Made by a program: the position numbers and the translations under genes
In this document: positions 5,836 through 11,175 of the stretch, piece by piece
Layout: each line of letters starts with the position of its first letter
Position numbering within the stretch: position 1 is the stretch's first letter
Assembly: GCA_002378585.1 (NCBI GenBank)
Contig: DFSJ01000029.1
Span: 7,407-18,581 of the forward strand
DNA length: 11,175 nt
Reading direction: 5' to 3'
Origin: Flavobacteriaceae bacterium UBA3440
GTDB taxonomy: Bacteria > Bacteroidota > Bacteroidia > Flavobacteriales > Flavobacteriaceae
The notes under the pieces: generated by a model
The model's input: only the letters and a program-made list of their open reading frames with translations
Told to the model about the DNA's origin: nothing
Databases searched by the model: none

Positions 5836-7173
5836 CTAGGCCTCTAGTCGAACACCAAAAAAGTATTCCAATACTTTTAGACGGAAGATATAATTGTACT
5901 TAGACTGAATCATAGAAGCTTGAGCAGCATCCAATCTGGATTGGGCTTGACTGTACTCAAAAGCATTCATCATTCCCACTTCAAATCGTTCTCTGGCATA
6001 ACGCAAAGACAGCGTTCTGGCTTCAAGCGTTTTTAAGGATGCTTGGTACGCGTTAAACGTTCCTTCAACATCTGCGTACGCTTGGTTGACATTGGCCTCT
6101 AAATCTAGTGTTTGCTGGGCATATTGAAGCTGGCTGCGCTCCAATTGAATCTTAGATCTTTTAATGGCGTTGTTCAATGAATTACCGTTAAATATGGGGA
6201 TGTTCATTTGGGCACCATAGGATATACCGTCATTGGTCCATAACTGCTCTTGAAAACCAATTAATTGGCCTGTAAGGCGATCGTAGTTTTGATCAGAATA
6301 ACGGGTGTTGTAATTAACAAACATACCCACTGTAGGGTATTTTGATCCTTTAGCAATCTGTAGGTCCTTTTTGGCGATATCGACATTGGTCTCTGCCAAC
6401 TTGATGTCGCCTCTAAATGACATCGCTTTTTCAAAAATCACTTTAGGGTCGTTATTGGCAATATCACTTACAGGAATCGGAATATCTCCATCAACTACGT
6501 CAAAATTGACGTAATCTCTGATCTGAAGTAGTTGAGCCAAAGTGATTCGGCCCATAATCACTCTGTTTTGTGTCTCCACAAGCTGTTGCTGCTGACCTGC
6601 CAAGGTGGCTTCTAATTCAACAACATCTCCCTGTGGGATAACTCCAGAAGATTGAAGAACCGTAGCGCGTTCCAAATCCTTCTGAGTCACTGTTTTTTGC
6701 GCCTCGATGGTCTTTAATGTCTCCTTGGCAGAAACCACTTGTAGATAGGCGTTGACAATATTCAAACGGATGTTATCCTTTAAGTTGTCTAGATTATACG
6801 TGGCTGCTAAACGGGACATTTCAGCCCTTTGCAATCGGTATACATTGCGCAATCCATCAAAGACTGTCAATGAAGAACCTAAGTTACCCGATCCAGAAAA
6901 AATGGTACTGGACACCAGTGTATTGGTGGTTGGGTCTAAGGCTAAACCGGTGTTTCCAGAAGCGCTCATAGAACCGCTTAAATTGGGTAATAAACGTCCA
7001 ATAGCATCAGACTTTTCAATCAAACTCTGCTCGTAATCCAATTCAAACTGAGCAATGCTTAAATTATTTTTTTCTGCATAGGCAATGCACTCTTGTAAAG
7101 ACCATTTCTTTACCTGAGCCTGAACCGAGGTGAGCGCGCATACCAGAACAAAAAGTAGTTGGAATTTTTTCAT
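5836..7173 (-). CDS. TolC-family outer-membrane efflux protein
   Basis: This is a 445-residue outer-membrane channel of the OEP/TolC family, expected to trimerise and form the exit duct of the efflux system encoded by the genes before it. A Sec signal peptide covers about 1-19 (MKKFQLLFVLVCALTSVQA, likely cleaved before Gln20). The mature start WSLQECIAYAEKNN is typical of the family. Two repeats of helix-strand-strand-helix follow (about 24-215 and 245-440), rich in heptad-like Leu/Ala/Gln helices, with an FDGLRN motif (105-110) in a predicted beta strand. The ATG at 7171-7173 gives the best signal peptide; an ATG at 7183-7185, four codons upstream, is equally close to the preceding stop and cannot be excluded. 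tsaB follows after 2 nt. The cargo cannot be told from the sequence. Confidence 0.92.
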   Translation of the reverse strand: MKKFQLLFVLVCALTSVQAQVKKWSLQECIAYAEKNNLSIAQFELDYEQSLIEKSDAIGRLLPNLSGSMSASGNTGLALDPTTNTLVSSTIFSGSGNLGSSLTVFDGLRNVYRLQRAEMSRLAATYNLDNLKDNIRLNIVNAYLQVVSAKETLKTIEAQKTVTQKDLERATVLQSSGVIPQGDVVELEATLAGQQQQLVETQNRVIMGRITLAQLLQIRDYVNFDVVDGDIPIPVSDIANNDPKVIFEKAMSFRGDIKLAETNVDIAKKDLQIAKGSKYPTVGMFVNYNTRYSDQNYDRLTGQLIGFQEQLWTNDGISYGAQMNIPIFNGNSLNNAIKRSKIQLERSQLQYAQQTLDLEANVNQAYADVEGTFNAYQASLKTLEARTLSLRYARERFEVGMMNAFEYSQAQSRLDAAQASMIQSKYNYIFRLKVLEYFFGVRLEA

Positions 7174-7187
7174 GTTATATCGCATCA

Positions 7188-8324
7188 CTAGTTGTCTGTT
7201 TTCTCTTCTTCAGCCTCATCACCTTTTTTGATAGGCTCTGTCTTGTTCCAAACCTTAACCTTGTCTTCAGCAGTTACCCCGGTAATAATTTCTACATTGA
7301 TACCATCAGATACACCAATTTCAATATCTCTGCGTTCAAATTTCTGATCTCCGATTAAAACTTCCACATATGGTTTGTCTGTTTTCCGGTCAAATTGCAA
7401 TACTGCCTCAGGAAGTGACAAAACATCTACCTTGCGTTCGGTGACCAAAGTAGCGTTAGCTGAATACCCTGCGCGTACCAATACATCCTCTTTGATAATG
7501 ACATCTCCCTCGATTTTGAACTGAACAGCACCCTGTTCTTCAATACCTTTAGGCGAAACAAATCTAAGGGTCGCATCCAAAGTGGTTTTCTCCATAGCCC
7601 CTAGACTGATGGAAAGCGGCATACCAATAGATAATTTATTCACTTCGCCCTCATCTACTTTACCTTCAAAAATCATCATGGTCAAATCAGCAATCGTGGC
7701 GATGGTTGTACCTGCGTTAAAGTTGTTAGAAAGGATCACTTGGTCCCCTTCCTTAACGGGAATTTCCAATATAGTCCCGCTTACTGTTGCGCGAATGTTG
7801 GTGTTTGAAGTAGCTGAACCACCCGCAGAACCTAATTTGATGATCTCATAATCCGACTTGGCATTTTCCAAATCCAAGCGCGCCTGATCAAAACGCAATT
7901 TTTGGGTATTAAATTCCTGAGAGGAAATGACCTGTTTTTCAAACAGTTGTTTGTTGCGCGAAAACTCAATTTGCGCATTCGCAAAAGCTACTTCACTTGA
8001 CTTAACACGCATACTGGCCTGGTTCATGGCTTGTTCGTTGGGAACTACCTTGACCTTAGCTATAAGGTCTCCTGCTTTTACCTTTTCCCCTTCTTTCAAA
8101 TAAATCCGATCGATGATACCTGAGATCTGCGGCTTAATTTCTACTTCAACTTCAGGAACCACCTTACCTGTAGCGACTGTTTTTGTCTCAATGGTTTGAG
8201 GTGCTGCAGATATCGTCTCGTAAATCACGGAGGATTTACTGTTGGACTTAATAAAAAATGCGGCAGCCCAAAGAATGCCGATCACTCCTAGGGATATTCC
8301 CGCGTACTTTACAACTTTTTTCAT
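7188..8324 (-). CDS. Periplasmic adaptor (membrane fusion protein, MacA/HlyD-like)
   Basis: This is a 378-residue inner-membrane-anchored periplasmic adaptor that should bridge the ABC permeases and the TolC-like channel. One N-terminal membrane anchor (about 5-25) has no lipobox cysteine. The first lipoyl half-motif (about 56-93, with SGIIDRIYLKEGEKVKAGD) and the second (about 176-212) flank a helical hairpin (about 96-166). A beta-barrel domain (about 213-293) and a membrane-proximal domain (about 296-360) follow, then a charged acidic tail (KKGDEAEEEK). Annotation pipelines often call such proteins RND adaptors, but here the partner is clearly an ABC transporter, as for E. coli MacA. The ATG is at 8322-8324, 26 nt after permease 2; the TAG at 7188-7190 is just upstream of the TolC-like start. 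Confidence 0.93.
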   Translation of the reverse strand: MKKVVKYAGISLGVIGILWAAAFFIKSNSKSSVIYETISAAPQTIETKTVATGKVVPEVEVEIKPQISGIIDRIYLKEGEKVKAGDLIAKVKVVPNEQAMNQASMRVKSSEVAFANAQIEFSRNKQLFEKQVISSQEFNTQKLRFDQARLDLENAKSDYEIIKLGSAGGSATSNTNIRATVSGTILEIPVKEGDQVILSNNFNAGTTIATIADLTMMIFEGKVDEGEVNKLSIGMPLSISLGAMEKTTLDATLRFVSPKGIEEQGAVQFKIEGDVIIKEDVLVRAGYSANATLVTERKVDVLSLPEAVLQFDRKTDKPYVEVLIGDQKFERRDIEIGVSDGINVEIITGVTAEDKVKVWNKTEPIKKGDEAEEEKTDN

Positions 8325-8350
8325 GGATTCAGGTTTGTTACTGTATTAAA

Positions 8351-9622
8351 TTATTCTTCTCTTAATGCATCAATAGGTTTAATGCTGACCGCCCTTTGGG
8401 CTGGAATCATTCCGATTAATGTGCCTAAAACAATCATTAGCGCCAGAGCACCTAAGACATAACTGATGGGTACAGTCGGGTTGGCATAGGGAAAGTCACC
8501 ACCTTCAGTGAGATTACCTACTAAATTCAACACCATAGCTCCCAAAACAATGCCCAATACACCCGCGATTACTGTTAAGAAAACAGACTCCATAATGATC
8601 AGCATACGCACTTCACCCGGGGTAGCCCCTAGTGCGCGTCGCACGCCGATTTCACGGGTTCTTTCTTTTACAGAGATCAATAATATATTTCCGATTCCGA
8701 TAACACCTGCCAAAATAGTGGCCAATCCCACTACCAAAGACAAAAAGGTCATCCCTTGGGCAAAACCCATGATGCGGCCGAAAGCCTCCCCTAAATTAAA
8801 CGAACCAAATGCTCTTTCATCCTCAGGATCAACCCGATGTCTATTTTTCAAAATCGTTTTTACCTGTTTTTCAACGGCGACTACATCGGCATCATCATAA
8901 GCGGCTATCACAAAGTAACCCACGCGATCACCGGTGTTGTAGAGTTTTTGAAATGTAGTAAATGGAATATAAATATCACTGTCGTTGTCAAAACTCACTC
9001 CATTTGAATACTTGTGAACTCCAACTACCTGGAAATACACATTGTCGATACGAATAAATGTACCGATAGGATTCACGTCCTTTTCGTATAGTTCAGATTG
9101 AGTTCGCTCACCAATCACGCACACTTTTCGACTGAGTTCAATATCTTGATCATTGATAAAACGACCACCGTCGTAAATCTTCTTGGTAGCAATTTTAGTG
9201 TAAATCGGATAGTCTCCCAATACTGAGTAGGTACCTGACTTTTGACCGTGTACCGTTAAGGCAGGAGATCCTCCAAAAACACCTTGAGCATTACGCGGAG
9301 CGATGTGTTGAATTTCAGGGATTTTATTGGTCAGCGCCGTGGCATCACCCAACCTTAACTCCAGACTCCTTCCTGTTTTAAATCCTTCAAAAGGAATACT
9401 GGTGGATTGAGCCCACACAAACATAGAATTCATCGCCACGTCTTTGAATACCTTATCAAAGCCATTATCCAGGCCTTTGGCGGCACCAGCCATCGCTATG
9501 TACACAAAAATACCCCACAAAACACCGATCACGGTGATGATGGTTCGGGTTTTGTTTTTTCGAATAGATCCGAATATCTCTTGCCAGGTATTGGCGTCTA
9601 ATAAAAATCTAAAACTACTCAT
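8351..9622 (-). CDS. MacB-type ABC transporter permease 2
   Basis: This is a 423-residue inner-membrane permease with a MacB/FtsX architecture. TM1 is about 27-48, a large periplasmic core domain (MacB_PCD) spans about 49-285, and three C-terminal membrane segments follow (about 288-316, 340-368 and 386-407). The cytoplasmic coupling region VKERTREIGVRRALGATPGE (318-337) would contact the ATPase. The C-terminus IPAQRAVSIKPIDALREE is typical. There is no fused ATPase domain, unlike E. coli MacB. Its ATG at 9620-9622 overlaps the end of permease 1 by 8 nt, so the two are probably made in equal amounts. It is clearly a paralogue of permease 1 but diverged, which fits a heterodimer. Export of a small molecule, peptide or lipid-like substrate is expected; the substrate is unknown. 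Confidence 0.93.
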   Translation of the reverse strand: MSSFRFLLDANTWQEIFGSIRKNKTRTIITVIGVLWGIFVYIAMAGAAKGLDNGFDKVFKDVAMNSMFVWAQSTSIPFEGFKTGRSLELRLGDATALTNKIPEIQHIAPRNAQGVFGGSPALTVHGQKSGTYSVLGDYPIYTKIATKKIYDGGRFINDQDIELSRKVCVIGERTQSELYEKDVNPIGTFIRIDNVYFQVVGVHKYSNGVSFDNDSDIYIPFTTFQKLYNTGDRVGYFVIAAYDDADVVAVEKQVKTILKNRHRVDPEDERAFGSFNLGEAFGRIMGFAQGMTFLSLVVGLATILAGVIGIGNILLISVKERTREIGVRRALGATPGEVRMLIIMESVFLTVIAGVLGIVLGAMVLNLVGNLTEGGDFPYANPTVPISYVLGALALMIVLGTLIGMIPAQRAVSIKPIDALREE

Positions 9623-10844
9623 CCCTCAATGCTATAATAGGTTTGATATCCGCTGCTTTTTTAGCAGGAATATACCCGGCTATTCCACCAAAAATAATCA
9701 GGACAATAGTGGCCCCTATGGCTACACCCGTATCTACGTAGGGATTTTTAATGAAATAATCCTCTAAGGTTTCTCCTAGGGCGGTCAATATAGATATCCC
9801 GACCACCATACCGATAAATCCAGACAGCGTCGTGATGAAAATAGATTCGAACAAAATGGTATTGATCACTTGACGAGGCGTTGCTCCCAGGGCCTTACGG
9901 ATCCCCAATTCCTTGGTGCGCTCTTTTACCACAAAAACCATAATATTGCTGATTCCGATTATTCCAGCAATGAGCGTTCCAATACTGAAAAAAGACACTA
10001 TGATTTGTAGAACCGTGGCAAATTGTTGGTTTTGCTTTAACTGATCAGCCACATTTCTGATAAATATTCCATTGGGATCGCTGGGACTGATGTATTTTTT
10101 CTCCCGTATAAAGGTACCCAAACTCTTTTCAAAGGCCATCGCACCAGCGTAACCGATCTCAGGCTTAAAACCTACGATGATCTGATCTACCTTGTCGGTG
10201 TTTTTTTCAATTAACTGGGTGGTGGTGTACGGTGTGTAGATTAGTCGTTCTTCATTGTCTCCCCCCTCATCTTGAAAAACACCCACTACCTTATAAGCAA
10301 GACCACCTACGTCGATATATGCCCCTAGAGCGGAGGCTCCTTTAAACAAATCTTTTTCAACCATGCGACCAATCACGGCGTGTTTCGCTCTAGAGCGAAT
10401 ATCTTCTTGATTGATGTAACGACCAAACATGATGATGGTTTGTTCTGCAAACTGGTGAGCTGGCGCAACGCCACGGATCGAATAGTTATTGGACTCATTG
10501 TTGTACTTCACTACGGCTCCTCGCGAAATTCTCGGGGTAACATAAAGCAAAAACGGATCAAAGTTTTTTTCGATGTCCGCTAAATCACTATTGTCGAATT
10601 CGATGCGTCGCTCAGATTTATACCCTTTATACGGTTTTGATGTACGGCCAGGAAATAGAAAAAAGGTGTTGGTGGCATCATCGTTAAAAAACTCGTTAAA
10701 GGTGTTTTTTAATCCATTGCCAAAACCAAACAGCACAACAAAAATCAATATTCCTAAAGCCACCGTAAATCCTGAGAGAAATGTTCTCAGTTTATTTTTC
10801 AGGATGGTGTCGAAAATCTCTTTCCAAAGATCTCTATTAAACAT
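9615..10844 (-). CDS. MacB-type ABC transporter permease 1
   Basis: This is a 409-residue inner-membrane permease, paralogous to the next gene. TM1 is about 20-42, the periplasmic MacB_PCD domain about 43-275, and the C-terminal membrane segments about 277-303, 329-357 and 371-393. The coupling motif [20 protein letters not shown] (306-325) and the end [18 protein letters not shown] match the family. The start chosen is the ATG at 10842-10844, where [20 protein letters not shown] begins like related permeases and overlaps the ATPase stop by 8 nt, the same spacing seen at the next junction. An ATG at 10886 in the same frame would add 14 residues and a 50-nt overlap and is less likely. It should work with permease 2 and the upstream ATPase. 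Confidence 0.92.
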   Translation of the reverse strand: MFNRDLWKEIFDTILKNKLRTFLSGFTVALGILIFVVLFGFGNGLKNTFNEFFNDDATNTFFLFPGRTSKPYKGYKSERRIEFDNSDLADIEKNFDPFLLYVTPRISRGAVVKYNNESNNYSIRGVAPAHQFAEQTIIMFGRYINQEDIRSRAKHAVIGRMVEKDLFKGASALGAYIDVGGLAYKVVGVFQDEGGDNEERLIYTPYTTTQLIEKNTDKVDQIIVGFKPEIGYAGAMAFEKSLGTFIREKKYISPSDPNGIFIRNVADQLKQNQQFATVLQIIVSFFSIGTLIAGIIGISNIMVFVVKERTKELGIRKALGATPRQVINTILFESIFITTLSGFIGMVVGISILTALGETLEDYFIKNPYVDTGVAIGATIVLIIFGGIAGYIPAKKAADIKPIIALRDE

Positions 10845-11175
10845 AAGCCGATGCGCGTTTTTGATTGACTTTTTTATCCTCAACAATGACCCCGTCTTTT
10901 AGGATAACAACACGTTTACACATTTCAGCAATATCTGGCTCGTGGGTAACTACCAAAATAGTATTTCCTTTATCATTGATCTGCTGGATTAAATCCATTA
11001 CCTCATACGATGTTTTGCTGTCCAATGCACCGGTCGGCTCGTCGGCCAACAAAACTTTAGGTTCTGCGGCCATAGCACGAGCGATGGCGACGCGCTGTTT
11101 TTGCCCTCCTGAAAGTTCACTGGGTAAATGAGTTGCCCAAGGTTTTAAGCCGACTTGATCCAAATACTCTAATGC
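10837..11175 (-). CDS. ABC transporter ATP-binding protein (LolD/MacB type), 5' part missing
   Basis: This is the C-terminal 112 residues of an ABC ATPase of the LolD/MacB-NBD group, cut by the window edge; the Walker A and Q-loop lie outside. The visible parts, numbered from the edge, are the signature LSGGQ (21-25), the Walker B VLLADEP (41-47) with catalytic Glu46, the D-loop GALDSKT (49-55), and the H-loop His78 in VVTHE. The frame is open to the last base, and its first codons read [13 protein letters not shown], so the TTG at 11163 is an internal Leu codon and not a start. The protein should energise the two permeases encoded next, and its TAA overlaps the permease 1 ATG. The C-terminal tail after about residue 100 is short and basic. 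Confidence 0.94.
   Translation of the reverse strand, partial: ALEYLDQVGLKPWATHLPSELSGGQKQRVAIARAMAAEPKVLLADEPTGALDSKTSYEVMDLIQQINDKGNTILVVTHEPDIAEMCKRVVILKDGVIVEDKKVNQKRASAYV

Noticed and set aside
8508..8900. A 130-codon open frame on the plus strand opposite permease 2.
   Set aside because: Its composition mirrors the permease codons (many Pro/Ser/Thr from the antisense strand), with no domain or promoter; it is a shadow frame.
10845..10886. A longer start for permease 1 at 10886.
   Set aside because: It would overlap the ATPase gene by 50 nt, and the added residues do not look like the family; the ATG at 10844 gives the same 8-nt overlap as the next junction.
1..11175. Search for tRNA/rRNA genes, CRISPR arrays, insertion sequences, attachment sites or defence genes.
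   Set aside because: By eye, nearly all bases are accounted for by recognisable core and transport genes; no repeat arrays, transposase motifs or cloverleaf sequences were found.

Overview
The window looks like a chromosomal stretch of a member of the Bacteroidota, most likely Flavobacteriia-like. This rests on several observations: no start has a convincing Shine-Dalgarno sequence; the only divergent intergenic gap carries two exact matches to the Bacteroidota -7 element TAnnTTTG; a YpdA-type bacillithiol disulfide reductase is present; the Nfu protein has two N-terminal domains; and an ABC efflux operon has separate ATPase and permease genes. Base composition is moderate and even. I see no mobile element, CRISPR array, tRNA, rRNA or clear sign of transfer.

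Layout. (1) 1-1905, plus strand: the 3' part of ypdA, then a divergent NRAMP-family transporter whose only workable start is a TTG inside the end of ypdA. (2) 1902-3315, minus strand: a gamma-carbonic-anhydrase-like hexapeptide protein followed 4 nt later by fabD. fabD and the transporter converge, and their stop codons share bases. (3) 3316-3411: a 96-bp divergent promoter region. (4) 3412-5140, plus strand: an Nfu iron-sulfur carrier and an MscS-type channel, tightly coupled and ending in a strong hairpin terminator. (5) 5159 to the window end, minus strand: a six-gene run in transcription order of ABC ATPase (cut by the window edge), permease 1, permease 2, periplasmic adaptor, TolC-like outer-membrane protein and tsaB. 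All junctions in this run are 8-nt overlaps or gaps of 2 to 26 nt. The terminator at 5139-5171 works on paper in both directions and contains the tsaB stop codon.

How the genes work together. The ATPase, two permeases, adaptor and TolC homologue form a complete MacAB-TolC-like tripartite export system, in which two different permeases probably pair. tsaB, a housekeeping tRNA-modification gene, rides at the end of this operon. The gamma-CA-like protein and FabD may be linked through bicarbonate/malonyl metabolism, but that is inference. Coding density is very high, with no gene-free stretch over about 100 bp.

I did not find a clearly new system. The observations most worth a second look are the NRAMP-family protein that lacks the canonical metal-binding motifs, the terminator that overlaps a coding end, and the very compact gene junctions.
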